Source of the DNA: Promicromonospora sp. AC04
Lineage (GTDB): Bacteria; Actinomycetota; Actinomycetes; Actinomycetales; Cellulomonadaceae
DNA length: 64,000 nt
Reading direction: 5' to 3'
Assembly (NCBI RefSeq): GCF_003058225.1
Contig: NZ_QBUG01000006.1
Location: forward strand, 186,001 to 250,000
In this document: positions 1 through 13,084 of the stretch, piece by piece
Position numbering within the stretch: the stretch's first letter is position 1
How the letters are laid out: each line of letters opens with the position of its first letter
Notes under the pieces: model-generated
Told to the model about the DNA's origin: nothing
The model's database searches: none
The model's input: only the letters and a program-made list of their open reading frames with translations
Translations under genes and position numbers: made by a program

Positions 1-952
1 GCGGGAGAACAAGAAGCTGCCCACGCTGCGCGGCCGCACCGTGGTGAACCTGTTCTACGAGGACTCCACGCGCACCCGGATCTCGTTCGAGACGGCGGCC
101 AAGCGCCTGTCGGCCGACGTCATCAACTTCTCGGCCAAGGGGTCGAGCGTCTCCAAGGGCGAGTCCCTCAAGGACACGGCCCTCACCCTGCACGCCATGG
201 GGGCCGACGCCGTGGTGGTGCGCCACTCGGCGTCGGGCGCCGCGCACCAGCTGGCCCATGCGGGCTGGCTCGACGCCGGCGTGCTCAACGCGGGCGACGG
301 CATGCACCAGCACCCCACGCAGGCGCTGCTGGACGCGTTCACCATCCGCCGGCACCTGGTGGGGAACGTGGGCGACGACGGCCGCGGCCCGGACAGCTCG
401 GTCGGCGCGGACCTGGCCGGCCTGCGCATCGCGATAGTCGGCGACGTCCTGCACTCCCGCGTCGCCCGCTCGAACGTGTACCTGTTGCACACCCTGGGCG
501 CCGAGGTGACCCTGGTCGCACCGCCGACCCTGGTTCCGGTGGGCGTCGAGACGTGGCCGTGCCGGGTCTCGTACCACCTGGACGAGACGCTCGAGCAGTG
601 GCAGCCGGACGCGGTGATGATGCTGCGGGTGCAGCGCGAGCGGATGTCGGGCGGCTCGGGCGCGTTCTTCCCGAGCCCCATGGAGTACAGCCGCAAGTTC
701 GGGTTCGACGCCCGCCGCCTCGCGGTGCTGCCGGACCACGCGATAGTGATGCACCCCGGCCCGATGAACCGCGGCCTGGAGATCTCGGCGGCCGCCGCCG
801 ACCACCCGCGCTCCGTGATCGTGGAGCAGGTGGCCAACGGCGTCGCCGTCCGGATGGCCGCCCTGTACCTGCTGCTCGCCGGCGACGACAGCACCGGCAG
901 CACCAGCAGCAACACCGGCAGTACCAGCACCGACGAGAGGATCGCCCTGTGA
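1..952 (+). CDS. pyrB: aspartate carbamoyltransferase catalytic chain, 5' end outside window
   Basis: Transfers carbamoyl from carbamoyl phosphate to aspartate, the first committed step of pyrimidine synthesis, in the cytoplasm. The reading frame is open from base 2, so the gene starts upstream; compared with the mycobacterial enzyme roughly 35-40 residues are missing. Visible signatures are the carbamoyl-phosphate loop STRTR (bases about 65-79), a second-domain HPTQALLD motif and HPGPMNRG near the end. The C-terminus carries a low-complexity Ser/Thr/Gly/Asn tail of about 20 residues beyond the usual end. The stop overlaps the pyrC start (GTGA), so the genes are translationally coupled. Confidence 0.97.
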   Translation, partial: RENKKLPTLRGRTVVNLFYEDSTRTRISFETAAKRLSADVINFSAKGSSVSKGESLKDTALTLHAMGADAVVVRHSASGAAHQLAHAGWLDAGVLNAGDGMHQHPTQALLDAFTIRRHLVGNVGDDGRGPDSSVGADLAGLRIAIVGDVLHSRVARSNVYLLHTLGAEVTLVAPPTLVPVGVETWPCRVSYHLDETLEQWQPDAVMMLRVQRERMSGGSGAFFPSPMEYSRKFGFDARRLAVLPDHAIVMHPGPMNRGLEISAAAADHPRSVIVEQVANGVAVRMAALYLLLAGDDSTGSTSSNTGSTSTDERIAL

Positions 953-2340
953 GCAGCACCCCTTCGAGCACGACCTACGTCCTGCGGGGGGTACGCCCCT
1001 ACGGCACGGACCCGGTCGACGTCGTGCTGTCGGACGGCGTGATCGCCGCGATCGGCGCTCCGGGCACGATCGAAGCGGGCGAGGGCCAGGGCGCGGGCGC
1101 CGTCGTGCGCGAGATCCAGGCCGAGGGCCACGTCCTGCTGCCCGGGCTCGTGGACCTGCACACCCACCTGCGCGAGCCCGGCCGGGAGGACGCCGAGACG
1201 GTGTTCTCCGGCACCCGGGCCGCAGCGGCCGGCGGCTTCACCGCCGTGCACGCCATGGCCAACACGACGCCGACGCAGGACACCGCGGGCGTCGTCGAGC
1301 AGGTGTACCGGCTGGGCCAGGAGGCCGGCTGGGTGGACGTGCACCCCATCGGCGCGGTGACCGTGGGCCTGGGCGGCGAGAAGCTCGCCGAGCTGGGCGC
1401 CATGGCCGACTCCGCCGCCCGCGTGCGGGTCTTCTCCGACGACGGCAAGTGCGTGCACGACCCGGTCCTGATGCGCCGCGCGCTGGAGTACGTCAAGGCG
1501 TTCGACGGCGTCGTGGCCCAGCACGCGCAGGAGCCGCGCCTGACCGAGGGCGCGCAGATGAACGAGGGCGTCGTCTCCGCGCAGATCGGGCTGACCGGCT
1601 GGCCCGCGGTGGCCGAGGAGTCGATCATCGCCCGCGACGTGCTGCTGGCGGAGCACGTGGGCTCGCGCCTGCACGTGTGCCACCTGTCGACCGCGGGCTC
1701 GGTGGAGATCGTCCGCTGGGCCAAGGGCCGGGGCATCAACGTCACCGCAGAGGTGACGCCGCACCACCTGGTCCTTACCGACGACCTCGCCCGCGACTAC
1801 GACCCGGTGTTCAAGGTGAACCCGCCGCTGCGCACCGCCAAGGACGTCGAGGCGGTCCGCGAGGGCCTGGCCGACGGCACCATCGACATCGTCGCCACCG
1901 ACCACGCCCCGCACCCGGTCGAGGACAAGGACTGCGAGTGGGCGTCGGCGGCGTTCGGCATGACGGGCCTGGAGACGGCGCTGTCGGTGGTGCAGCAGAC
2001 GATGGTCGACACCGGCCGCATGACCTGGGCCGACGTCGCCCGCGTGCTCTCGGAGAACCCCGCGCGCATCGGCCGGATCAGCGCGACCCAGGGCCGGCCG
2101 ATCGCCGTCGGCGAGCCCGCCAACCTGACCCTGGTCGACCCGGCCGCGACCCGCGCGATCGACGGCCGTACCCAGGTCACCGCGAGCGACAACACCCCGT
2201 TCCAGGGCATGGAGCTGCCGGGCCGCGTGGTCGCCACCTTCCTGCGCGGCCGGGCGACGGTGCTCGACGGCGCCGTCGTCGACGGTCCGGGAAACGGCAC
2301 CGGAGCCGACGGCAAGACTCTCGAAGGAGCCGCCCGATGA
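949..2340 (+). CDS. pyrC: dihydroorotase
   Basis: Cyclises carbamoyl aspartate to dihydroorotate, third step of UMP synthesis. The 463-residue protein is a class I amidohydrolase: the zinc motif HTHLREPG lies near residue 70 and the late metal/catalytic motif DHAPH near residue 320. The GTG start is fixed by the 4-base GTGA overlap with pyrB and a homologous N-terminus; the longer open frame upstream is an overlap artefact. Length is typical for the family. It is followed by another 4-base overlap (ATGA). Confidence 0.97.
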   Translation: MSSTPSSTTYVLRGVRPYGTDPVDVVLSDGVIAAIGAPGTIEAGEGQGAGAVVREIQAEGHVLLPGLVDLHTHLREPGREDAETVFSGTRAAAAGGFTAVHAMANTTPTQDTAGVVEQVYRLGQEAGWVDVHPIGAVTVGLGGEKLAELGAMADSAARVRVFSDDGKCVHDPVLMRRALEYVKAFDGVVAQHAQEPRLTEGAQMNEGVVSAQIGLTGWPAVAEESIIARDVLLAEHVGSRLHVCHLSTAGSVEIVRWAKGRGINVTAEVTPHHLVLTDDLARDYDPVFKVNPPLRTAKDVEAVREGLADGTIDIVATDHAPHPVEDKDCEWASAAFGMTGLETALSVVQQTMVDTGRMTWADVARVLSENPARIGRISATQGRPIAVGEPANLTLVDPAATRAIDGRTQVTASDNTPFQGMELPGRVVATFLRGRATVLDGAVVDGPGNGTGADGKTLEGAAR

Positions 2341-3008
2341 AGATCCTGGCCATCGCCCTGCTGGTCGCGTGCGCGATCTTCCTGGTGCTGTACGTGACCC
2401 TCATCGGCCGACGGCGGCTCGCGCAGCGCACCACCACCGTGGTGCCCGTGCCGCCCGCGGTGCCCGACGGGAACGGGCCCGACGCAGGCGGTCCCGGCGG
2501 GAACGCCGTCGGGCCGGTGCGGTTCGGCCCCCTGGAGGCCGTCTACGTCTCGACCACGCTGCACGGCGACTGGCTCGCGCGCGTCGGCGCGCACGGCCTG
2601 GGCGACCGGTCGCACGCGCTGGTCTCGGTCCACGACAACGGCCCCGGGTACGACGGCGGCGTCCTGGTCGAGCGCGACGGCGCCGACGACCTATGGCTTC
2701 CCGTGAGCTCGATCCGCAGCGCGGGCCTCGCCCCGGGCATGGCGGGCAAGTACGTCGGCGCCGACGGCCTCGTGGTCCTCACCTGGGCCGTCCCGGAGGC
2801 CGACGGCGTCCCGGCGGCCCTGGTCGACACCGGGCTGCGCACGCGCCGCGCCGAGGACCGCGGCGGCCTCGTCGACGCGGTCCGGTACCTGCTCGCGGCC
2901 CAGCAGCCCCAGCAGTACCCCGAGCAGCAACACCCCCAGCAGCCGTATCCCCAGCAGAGCCAGCAGCAGAGCTACCCGCAAGACCCGTACCAGCAGGAGG
3001 CCCGGTGA
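2337..3008 (+). CDS. single-pass membrane protein of the pyr operon, probable PH-like domain
   Basis: A 223-residue protein with one N-terminal membrane helix (about residues 3-22), a basic stop-transfer stretch GRRRLAQR, a Pro/Gly linker, and a soluble cytoplasmic domain (about residues 60-180) that I judge to be PH-like. The C-terminal 40 residues are a Gln/Pro/Tyr-rich repeat built on YPQQ. It overlaps pyrC by ATGA and carA by GTGA, so it is an integral member of the operon. A membrane protein at this position is common in actinobacterial pyr operons, but its role is unknown; a link between pyrimidine flux and the envelope is only a guess. Confidence 0.85.
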   Translation: MKILAIALLVACAIFLVLYVTLIGRRRLAQRTTTVVPVPPAVPDGNGPDAGGPGGNAVGPVRFGPLEAVYVSTTLHGDWLARVGAHGLGDRSHALVSVHDNGPGYDGGVLVERDGADDLWLPVSSIRSAGLAPGMAGKYVGADGLVVLTWAVPEADGVPAALVDTGLRTRRAEDRGGLVDAVRYLLAAQQPQQYPEQQHPQQPYPQQSQQQSYPQDPYQQEAR

Positions 3009-4326
3009 CCATCCCGACGACAACCGCAGCTCAGTCCGCTGCCCAGCCCAGTGCCCAGCCCGCAGCACTGGTCCTCGAGGACGGCACGACCTATCGCGGC
3101 CGGGCCTACGGCGCGACCGGCACGACGTTCGGCGAGATCGTCTTCTCCACCGGCATGACCGGCTACCAGGAGACCCTGACGGACCCGTCCTATCACCGGC
3201 AGATCGTCGTCATGACGGCGCCGCACGTCGGCAACACGGGCGTGAACGACGAGGACCCCGAGTCGGGCCAGATCTGGGTCTCCGGCTACGTGGTCCGCGA
3301 CCCCGCGCGCCGGGTCTCGAGCTGGCGCGCGCAGCACTCGCTCGGCGAGGAGCTCGCCGGGCAGGGCGTCGTCGGCATCTCCGACATCGACACGCGCGCC
3401 CTGACCCGCCGCCTGCGCGAGGAGGGCGTGATGCGCGCGGGGATCTTCTCGGGCGACGACCTGGTCCGGGGCGGCTACCCGCGCCCGATCGAGGAGCTCG
3501 TCGCCCAGGTGCAGGCATCCCCGCAGATGGCGGGCGCGAACCTGGCCCCGGAGGTCTCCACCACCGAGGCCTACACGGTGGAACCGGCCGCCGAGTGGCT
3601 GGAGAGCAACCCGGGCAAGGCCCCCGTCGCGACGGTGGTCGCCGTCGACCTCGGCATCAAGACGATGACGCCGGTGCGCCTCGCCGAGCGCGGCGTGCGC
3701 GTCGTCGTCGTGCCGCAGGCCTCGACCATCGCCGACATCCTCGAAACCCTCGACGCGCTGCCCGACGACGCCCCCCGCGGCGTCTTCTTCTCCAACGGCC
3801 CCGGGGACCCGGGCGCCGCCGGACACGAGGTCGAGGTGCTGCGCGCGGTCCTGGACCGGAGGATCCCGTTCTTCGGCATCTGCTTCGGCAACCAGCTCCT
3901 GGGCCGGGCCCTCGGCTACGGCACCTACAAGCTCGGCTACGGCCACCGGGGCATCAACCAGCCGGTCCTGGACCGCACCACCGCCAAGGTGGAGGTCACC
4001 GCGCACAACCACGGCTTCGCCGTCGACGCGCCCGTCGTGGACGACGCCGGTGCCCCCGCGATCTCGACCGCCCCGCACGACGGCGGCCGGTACGGCCGCG
4101 TCGTCGTCTCCCACGTCGGCCTCAACGACCAGGTCGTCGAGGGGCTGACCTGCCTCGACCTGCCCGCCTTCTCGGTGCAGTACCACCCCGAGGCCGCGGC
4201 CGGCCCGCACGACGCCGCCTACCTGTTCGACCGGTTCGTCGGCCTCATGACGGACCCCGCGGCGTGGCCGCCTGCCATCAAGACCCAGCACACCGAAGCT
4301 CAGAACAACCCCGAGGAGAACCACTG

Positions 4327-4327
<1 letters not shown>
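3005..4327 (+). CDS. carA: carbamoyl-phosphate synthase small subunit (glutaminase)
   Basis: Hydrolyses glutamine and passes ammonia to CarB for carbamoyl phosphate synthesis, serving pyrimidines and arginine. The 440-residue protein has the CPSase_sm N-terminal domain ([10 protein letters not shown]) and a class I amidotransferase domain with nucleophile Cys293 in GICFGNQ and the His394/Glu396 pair in QYHPEAAAG. The GTG start overlaps the previous stop by 4 bases. The N-terminus has about 20 extra Ala/Gln/Ser residues before the conserved [11 protein letters not shown]. Confidence 0.97.
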
Positions 4328-7745
<3,418 letters not shown>

Positions 7746-7749
<4 letters not shown>

Positions 7750-8711
7750 GCGGCGCCGAGCCGGCCCCGGTGGTCGATCCTGCCCCGACCGTGCCGTTCG
7801 GCGCGCGGCTGGCCGCCGCGATGGACGCCCACGGCCCGCTGTGCGTGGGCATCGACCCGCACGCATCGCTCCTGCGGGCCTGGGGCCTGCCCGACGACGT
7901 CGGCGGCCTGCGCGAGTTCTCCCTGCGCGTCGTGGACGCGCTCGGGGGCAAGGTCGCGGCGTTCAAGCCGCAGTCCGCGTTCTTCGAGCGGCACGGCTCG
8001 CGCGGCCTCGCGGTGCTGGAGGAGGTCATCGCCGCGGCCCGGGCGGCCGGTCCGGGCAGTACGGCGGGCTCGGGCAGCACGCTGACGATCGTGGACGCCA
8101 AGCGCGGCGACATCGGCTCGACGATGGGCGCCTACGCCGAGGCGTTCCTCGCGGACGGCTCGCCCCTGGCCGGGGACGCTCTGACCGTATCCCCTTACCT
8201 CGGGTTCGGCTCGCTGGAGCCCGCGATCGACCTGGCCGCGGCCACGGGCCGCGGCCTGTTCGTGCTGTGCCTCACCTCCAACAAGGAGGGCTTCGAGGTA
8301 CAGCACGCGGTGCAGCGCCATGTCGGCACGCACAGCGGCATGGGCAGTGCTGAGCCCGACGGCAGGCCCGACGGTGTCTCGGTCGCCGCTCTGATGGCGG
8401 CGCGCGCGGCGGTGCTCAACGCGGGCGCGGAGCCCATGGGCTCGGTCGGCCTCGTCGTTGGTGCCACGATCGGCGACGCGGTGGCCGCAACGGGCACCGA
8501 CCTGGTGGCCGTGAACGGACCCCTGCTGGCGCCCGGAGTGGGCGCCCAGGGGGCGGGGGAGCGGGAGCTCGCCACGACGTTCGGAGCCGCCCGGCGAAAC
8601 GTGCTCGCGTCGTCGTCCCGGGCGGTGCTCGCCGCGGGACCGGACCCGGATGCGCTGGTGAGCGCCGCACGCGCGGCCGCTCGGGAGGCGACAGCAGCGC
8701 TGCGGACCTGA
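7746..8711 (+). CDS. pyrF: orotidine 5'-phosphate decarboxylase, subfamily 2
   Basis: Decarboxylates OMP to UMP, the last step of de novo pyrimidine synthesis. The 321-residue length and the catalytic motif [10 protein letters not shown] (from about residue 117) mark the long, mycobacterial/myxobacterial type (PyrF2) rather than the short type. Other family signatures are GIDPH near residue 36 and [15 protein letters not shown] start by GTGA overlap with carB. It is the last gene of the operon and is followed 25 bases later by a strong hairpin. pyrD and pyrE are not in this window. Confidence 0.96.
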
Positions 8712-8736
8712 TTTCTCGCCTCGGACCGCCCGCAGG

Positions 8737-8776
8737 ACAAAGCACCCTCGATCCCTACGGATCGAGGGTGCTTTGT
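8737..8776 (+). terminator. pyr operon terminator
   Basis: Perfect 18-bp inverted repeat with a CTAC loop (arms 8737-8754 and 8759-8776). The distal arm ends in CTTTGTTGTG, giving a short U-rich tail. It begins 25 bases after the pyrF stop and separates the pyr operon from mihF. Confidence 0.9.
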
Positions 8777-8987
8777 TGTGGAATGTACTAAATGCCTTAT
8801 TGCGCTTGTGTATGAGTTTTCACGAAGTGGCGTTCTGCGATTGCCGACCACTGAGGCGGTGGCTACTTTCGATGCAGCAGTTCACACCAGACCGGTTGCG
8901 GACCAGGTCACGGACTTGGGCATCCGGCCCGAGCGAGGACCGGGTGTCTGAGTCAGGAACCGGTCGAGAGACGAGTAGGTGACTTGC

Positions 8988-9299
8988 GTGGCACTACCAC
9001 CCCTCACACCCGAGCAGCGTGCGGCAGCACTCGAGAAGGCAGCCGAGGCGCGACGCGCGCGGGCAGAGATCAAGAACAAGCTCAAGTACTCGCAGGGCTC
9101 ACTCAAGGAGGTCATCGAGCAGGGCCAGAAGGACGACGTCGTGGGCAAGCTCAAGGTCGTCTCGCTGCTCGAGTCCCTGCCGGGGGTCGGTAAGGTTAAG
9201 GCCAGGGCGATCATGGAAGAGATCGGGATCGCCGAGACCCGCCGCGTCCGAGGCCTCGGACCGCACCAGTCGGCGGCGCTCATCGAGAGGTTTGGCTGA
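8988..9299 (+). CDS. mihF: actinobacterial integration host factor (mIHF)
   Basis: Nucleoid-associated protein that binds and bends DNA, essential in mycobacteria. The 103-residue product starts [18 protein letters not shown] and contains the helix-two-turn-helix DNA-binding region [18 protein letters not shown] (about residues 65-82) typical of actinobacterial mIHF. The GTG at 8988 is preferred over 8979 because AGGTGA lies five bases upstream and the N-terminus matches the family. mihF-gmk-rpoZ is the standard actinobacterial order. The 276 bases before it hold the pyr terminator and an untranslated leader. Confidence 0.95.
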   Translation: MALPPLTPEQRAAALEKAAEARRARAEIKNKLKYSQGSLKEVIEQGQKDDVVGKLKVVSLLESLPGVGKVKARAIMEEIGIAETRRVRGLGPHQSAALIERFG

Positions 9300-9900
9300 G
9301 ATCAGTACGACACAACCCGCACGGCTGACCGTGCTCGCAGGTCCCACCGCGGTGGGCAAGGGCACGGTCTCCGCTGATGTGCGGGACCGTTATCCGCAGG
9401 TCTGGCTCTCCGTGTCGGCGACCACCCGGTCGCCGCGCCCGGGCGAGGTAGACGGAGTGCACTACTTGTTCGTGTCGCCGGAGGAGTTCGACCGCATGGT
9501 CGCCGCCGGCGAGATGCTCGAATGGGCAGTGGTGCACGGTCGTAACCGGTACGGGACGCCACGGCGGCCGGTCGAGCAGAAGCTCGCCGCCGGGGTCCCC
9601 GTGCTCCTGGAGATAGACCTCCAGGGGGCGCGCCAGGTGCGTGACGCGGTGACGGCCTCGGGCCTGGAGGCCCGATTCGTCTTCCTCGCCCCGCCGAGCT
9701 TCGACGAGCTGGTCCGCCGCCTCGTCGGGCGCGGCACCGAGGACTCCGAGGAGCGCGAGCGCCGGCTCGCCACCGCGCGGGTCGAGCTCGCGGCCGAGGA
9801 GGAGTTCGACGTCACGATCGTGAACGACAACGTGCACCGTGCCACGGACGCGCTGGTCGCGGTGATGGGTGTGGGTTCCACCACACCTGTGCCCGGCTAG
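9292..9900 (+). CDS. gmk: guanylate kinase
   Basis: Phosphorylates GMP to GDP. The P-loop GPTAVGKGT sits near the N-terminus, followed by [17 protein letters not shown] (GMP site) and the [10 protein letters not shown] segment. The start is uncertain. TTG at 9292 overlaps mihF by 8 bases but has GAGAGG only one base away. The residues that align with family N-termini begin at the ATC codon at 9301 ([15 protein letters not shown]), which GAGAGG precedes at a normal 10-base spacing. GTG at 9331 would cut into the first beta strand. From TTG the length is 202 residues, normal for Gmk. Confidence 0.93.
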   Translation: MAEISTTQPARLTVLAGPTAVGKGTVSADVRDRYPQVWLSVSATTRSPRPGEVDGVHYLFVSPEEFDRMVAAGEMLEWAVVHGRNRYGTPRRPVEQKLAAGVPVLLEIDLQGARQVRDAVTASGLEARFVFLAPPSFDELVRRLVGRGTEDSEERERRLATARVELAAEEEFDVTIVNDNVHRATDALVAVMGVGSTTPVPG

Positions 9901-9938
9901 CGGGCAGGCCGGCCCTTCGGTCGGCAGCAGAGCCGGCG

Positions 9939-9984
9939 GTCGGGCGTTTCGCCCGACGTCTCCGGGTGACAGAGCAGGTAGACT
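9939..9984 (+). promoter_or_regulatory. hairpin and probable rpoZ promoter
   Basis: The gmk-rpoZ gap holds a perfect 8-bp hairpin with a TTT loop (9939-9957), without a following T-run, and then TAGACT at 9979-9984, a good -10 match. Transcription would begin near 9991, giving a leader of about 40 bases to the rpoZ start at 10032. No convincing -35 was found. Confidence 0.5.
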
Positions 9985-10031
9985 CGTCCCTCGGACTTTC
10001 CCCCATCACCTCAGACTTCTGGAGCTTCACC

Positions 10032-10367
10032 ATGGCCGGAACCGTCGCCGCCCCCGAGGGCATCACCGACCCGCCGATCGACGAGCTGCTCGAGCGCATC
10101 GACTCGAAGTACGGCCTCGTGCTGTACGCGTCCATGCGGGCCCGTCAGATCAACGCGTACTACTCGCAGCTCAACGAGGGCCTCCTGGAGAACGTGGGCC
10201 CGCTCGTCGAGACCCGCAACCAGGAGAAGCCGCTCTCCATCGCGATGCGCGAGATCACGCAGGGTCTCCTCACGATCGAGGAGGTCGACCCGGCAGAGGT
10301 CCAGGCGCAGGCCGACGCCGCCGCGGCCGCCAAGGCCGAGCAGTCGCTGCCCGAGTTCCCGGCCTGA
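10032..10367 (+). CDS. rpoZ: RNA polymerase omega subunit
   Basis: Small subunit that stabilises beta' in the core RNA polymerase. The 111-residue product has the omega signature [20 protein letters not shown] and the ARQINAYY segment. The ATG at 10032 is chosen because GGAG lies seven bases upstream and family members start close to MAGTVA; the in-frame ATG at 9966 would put the promoter inside the gene. The C-terminal 25 residues are Ala-rich, as usual in actinobacteria. Confidence 0.94.
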   Translation: MAGTVAAPEGITDPPIDELLERIDSKYGLVLYASMRARQINAYYSQLNEGLLENVGPLVETRNQEKPLSIAMREITQGLLTIEEVDPAEVQAQADAAAAAKAEQSLPEFPA

Positions 10368-10404
10368 CCGGGGCTCGCAGGCGATACGGCAGAGGCGAAC
10401 ACCG

Positions 10405-11640
10405 ATGAGGATCCTCCTCGGCGTCACCGGTGGGATCGCCGCGTACAAGGCGGTGCTCCTGCTGCGCCTGCTGCGCGAGCAGGGGCATGCCGTGCGCGTG
10501 ATCCCCACCCGGGCGGCGCTGGAGTTCGTTGGCGCGCCGACCTTCGAGGCGTTGTCGGGCGAGCCCGTCAGCACCGAGGTGTTCGACGACGTGCCCGGCG
10601 TGCAGCACGTCGCGCTGGGCCAGGGCGCGGACCTCGTGATCGTCGCCCCGGCCACGGCCGACTTCCTGGCGCGCGCGGCCGCGGGCCTCGCCGACGACCT
10701 GCTGACCACAACGCTGCTGGCCGCCCGCTGCCCGGTGGTGCTCGCCCCGGCGATGCACACCGAGATGTGGGACCACCCCGCGACGCGGGCGAACGTGGCC
10801 ACCCTGCGCGAGCGGGGCGTGCACGTGATCGAGCCCGCCTCGGGCCGCCTGACCGGCACCGACACGGGTCCCGGGCGGCTCCCCGACCCGGAGGACATCG
10901 CGCGAGAGGCGCTGTCGCTGGTCGGGGCTGCCCAACCCGAGGCCGAGCCGGGAGACCTGGCCGGCCGCCGCGTCGTCGTCTCCGCGGGTGGTACGCGGGA
11001 GGCCATCGACCCGGTGCGGTTCATCGGCAACCGGTCCAGCGGCCGGCAGGGCGTCGCCCTGGCGCAGGCCGCCGCCGCGCGGGGCGCGGACGTGACGCTG
11101 GTGGCCGCGAACCTCGCCCAGGACGTGACCGACCAGGTCGTCTCGGGGCCGCGGGCCTGCGCCGTCGTGCGGGTGGAGTCCACCGCTGAGCTGCGTGAGG
11201 CGGTCCGGGCCGCCGGCGCGGACGCGGACGTCGTGGTGATGGCCGCCGCCGTCGCGGACTTCCGCCCGGCCGTCACGCCCGACGCCAAGATCAAGAAGGT
11301 GCCGGGGCAGGGCCCCGCGCCGATCGAGCTGGTCGAGAACCCGGACATCCTGGCGGAGCTCGCGCACGAGCGGCTGCGCCCCGGCCAGGTGGTGGTGGGC
11401 TTCGCGGCCGAGACGGGTGACGCGTCCGGCAGCGTGCTGGAGCACGGCCGGGCCAAGGCGCGTCGCAAGGGTGCGGACCTGATAGCGGTGAACGCCGTCG
11501 GGTCCGGGCGGGGTTTCGGCACCGACAGCAACGAGGTGACGCTCCTGGACGGGGCCGGCGACGTCGTCGGTCAGGCCTCCGGTTCCAAGCGCGAGGTGGC
11601 GGACGCACTGTGGGACGCCGTCGTGAAGCTCTTGTCGTGA
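10405..11640 (+). CDS. coaBC: bifunctional phosphopantothenoylcysteine decarboxylase / phosphopantothenate-cysteine ligase
   Basis: Second and third steps of coenzyme A synthesis from phosphopantothenate. The N-terminal CoaC flavodomain (about 1-180) shows [31 protein letters not shown] (histidine at its start) and AMHTEMW. The C-terminal CoaB domain (about 190-405) shows [21 protein letters not shown] and the AAVADFRP...KIKK ligase motif. The 411-residue length is normal, and the gene lies 37 bases after rpoZ, the usual actinobacterial neighbour. Confidence 0.97.
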   Translation: MRILLGVTGGIAAYKAVLLLRLLREQGHAVRVIPTRAALEFVGAPTFEALSGEPVSTEVFDDVPGVQHVALGQGADLVIVAPATADFLARAAAGLADDLLTTTLLAARCPVVLAPAMHTEMWDHPATRANVATLRERGVHVIEPASGRLTGTDTGPGRLPDPEDIAREALSLVGAAQPEAEPGDLAGRRVVVSAGGTREAIDPVRFIGNRSSGRQGVALAQAAAARGADVTLVAANLAQDVTDQVVSGPRACAVVRVESTAELREAVRAAGADADVVVMAAAVADFRPAVTPDAKIKKVPGQGPAPIELVENPDILAELAHERLRPGQVVVGFAAETGDASGSVLEHGRAKARRKGADLIAVNAVGSGRGFGTDSNEVTLLDGAGDVVGQASGSKREVADALWDAVVKLLS

Positions 11641-11661
11641 CTGCCGTCTCACCTTTCAGGA

Positions 11662-11698
11662 TCGACTGTTCGCTGTGCGAGACCGTAGGCTGGGGGCC
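11662..11698 (+). promoter_or_regulatory. metK leaderless promoter
   Basis: TCGACT (11662-11667) and TAGGCT (11686-11691) with an 18-base spacer match -35/-10 elements. TAGGCT ends seven bases before the metK ATG, so the transcript probably starts at the start codon. No Shine-Dalgarno sequence is present, and there is no room for a SAM riboswitch. Confidence 0.75.
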
Positions 11699-12889
11699 AT
11701 GAGCGAGCTGCGTCTGTTCACGTCCGAGTCCGTGACCGAGGGTCATCCGGACAAGGTGTGCGATCAGATCAGCGACGCGATCCTCGATGCCCTGCTGGAG
11801 CAGGACCCGGCGTCGCGGGTGGCCGTGGAGACCATGGTCACCACCGGCCTGGTGCACGTCGCGGGTGAGGTCACCACCGAGGCGTACGTCGAGATCCCGC
11901 AGATCGTGCGGGACGTGGTGCGCGGGATCGGCTACACGTCCTCGGCCATCGGGTTCGACGGCGACTCGTGCGGTGTGTCCGTGTCGATCGGGCAGCAGTC
12001 GCCCGACATCGCGCAGGGTGTCGACAAGGCCCTCGAGATGCGGGACGACACGAGCGACCTCGACCCCCTGGACGCCCAGGGTGCCGGCGACCAGGGCCTC
12101 ATGTTCGGCTATGCGTCGGACGAGACGGCCGCCTACATGCCGATGGCCGGGTGGCTGGCGCACCGCCTGGCGGAGCGGCTGGCCGCGGTGCGCAAGTCGG
12201 GCGAGCTGCTGGGCCTGCGCCCCGACGGCAAGACCCAGGTCACCATCGGGTACGACGACGACCGCCCCGTCGCCGTCGACACCGTGGTGCTCTCCACGCA
12301 GCACGACGCCGACGTCGAGCAGCAGAAGCTGCACGTCGCGGTCTCCGAGATCGTGATCGCCCCCGTGCTGGAGGCCGCGGGCCTCGACTGGTCGGGCGCG
12401 AAGCAGTTCGTGAACCCGACCGGCAAGTTCGTCATCGGCGGGCCGCAGGGCGACGCCGGACTGACGGGCCGCAAGATCATCGTCGACACGTACGGCGGCA
12501 TGGCCCGGCACGGCGGCGGGGCGTTCTCGGGCAAGGACCCGTCGAAGGTGGACCGGTCCGCGGCGTACGCGATGCGCTGGGTGGCCAAGAACGTGGTGGC
12601 GGCGGGGCTCGCGCGGCGCTGCGAGGCGCAGGTCGCCTACGCGATCGGCAAGGCGCACCCCGTTGGTCTCTACGTCGAGACGTTCGGCACCGAGACCGTG
12701 CCCGTCGAGAAGATCATCGGAGCCATCCGCGAGGTGTTCGACCTGCGCCCGGCCGCCATCGTGCGCGACCTCGACCTGCTGCGGCCCATCTACCGGGCCA
12801 CGTCGACGTACGGGCACTTCGGGCGCGACCTGCCGAACTTCACGTGGGAGCGCCTGGACCGGGTAGAGGACCTGCTGAGCCTGTTCTGA
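11699..12889 (+). CDS. metK: S-adenosylmethionine synthetase
   Basis: Makes SAM from methionine and ATP, feeding methylation and other pathways. The 396-residue protein has the diagnostic motifs [17 protein letters not shown] at the N-terminus, [12 protein letters not shown] near residue 120 and [16 protein letters not shown] near residue 280. The GTG at 11675 would add eight residues and place the -10 box inside the gene; the ATG at 11699 matches the family. Confidence 0.98.
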   Translation: MSELRLFTSESVTEGHPDKVCDQISDAILDALLEQDPASRVAVETMVTTGLVHVAGEVTTEAYVEIPQIVRDVVRGIGYTSSAIGFDGDSCGVSVSIGQQSPDIAQGVDKALEMRDDTSDLDPLDAQGAGDQGLMFGYASDETAAYMPMAGWLAHRLAERLAAVRKSGELLGLRPDGKTQVTIGYDDDRPVAVDTVVLSTQHDADVEQQKLHVAVSEIVIAPVLEAAGLDWSGAKQFVNPTGKFVIGGPQGDAGLTGRKIIVDTYGGMARHGGGAFSGKDPSKVDRSAAYAMRWVAKNVVAAGLARRCEAQVAYAIGKAHPVGLYVETFGTETVPVEKIIGAIREVFDLRPAAIVRDLDLLRPIYRATSTYGHFGRDLPNFTWERLDRVEDLLSLF

Positions 12890-12961
12890 GGCTTTGAGCC
12901 GCCCGCTCGCGTGCTGGAGTGTCCTGGGCGCCCCCAGATCGGCACCTTCCTGTGACGTCGG

Positions 12962-13012
12962 CACTTTGCCTTGAGATCGGCTCAGGCCTGTGCCGACCTC
13001 GAGGCAAAGTCA
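12962..13012. repeat. imperfect hairpin repeat between metK and priA
   Basis: About 20 bp of imperfect inverted repeat: ACTTTGCCTTGAGATCGGC (12963-12981) faces GCCGACCTCGAGGCAAAGT (12992-13010), with one G-U pair and one mismatch. Related TGCCGACCT(C)GAG words recur nearby (around 13030). The core GCCTTGAGATCGG is shared with a perfect 31-bp hairpin at 62374-62443, which suggests a dispersed palindromic element. It may also end metK transcription, although there is no T-run. Confidence 0.6.
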
Positions 13013-13084
13013 CGACTCCGCTGTGCAAACTGCCGACCTGAGTACGTGCCTCCCGTTGTCAGTGACGCGTGATGGGATAGGGGC

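Noticed and set aside
1449-2336. Upstream extensions of several ORFs (for example before the small membrane protein, carB, ribH and rsmB)
   Set aside because: These are overlaps with the preceding gene in another frame; the 4-base NTGA overlaps and conserved N-termini set the starts.
11641-11698. SAM riboswitch upstream of metK
   Set aside because: The gap is 58 bases and the -10 box ends seven bases before the ATG, leaving no leader for an aptamer.
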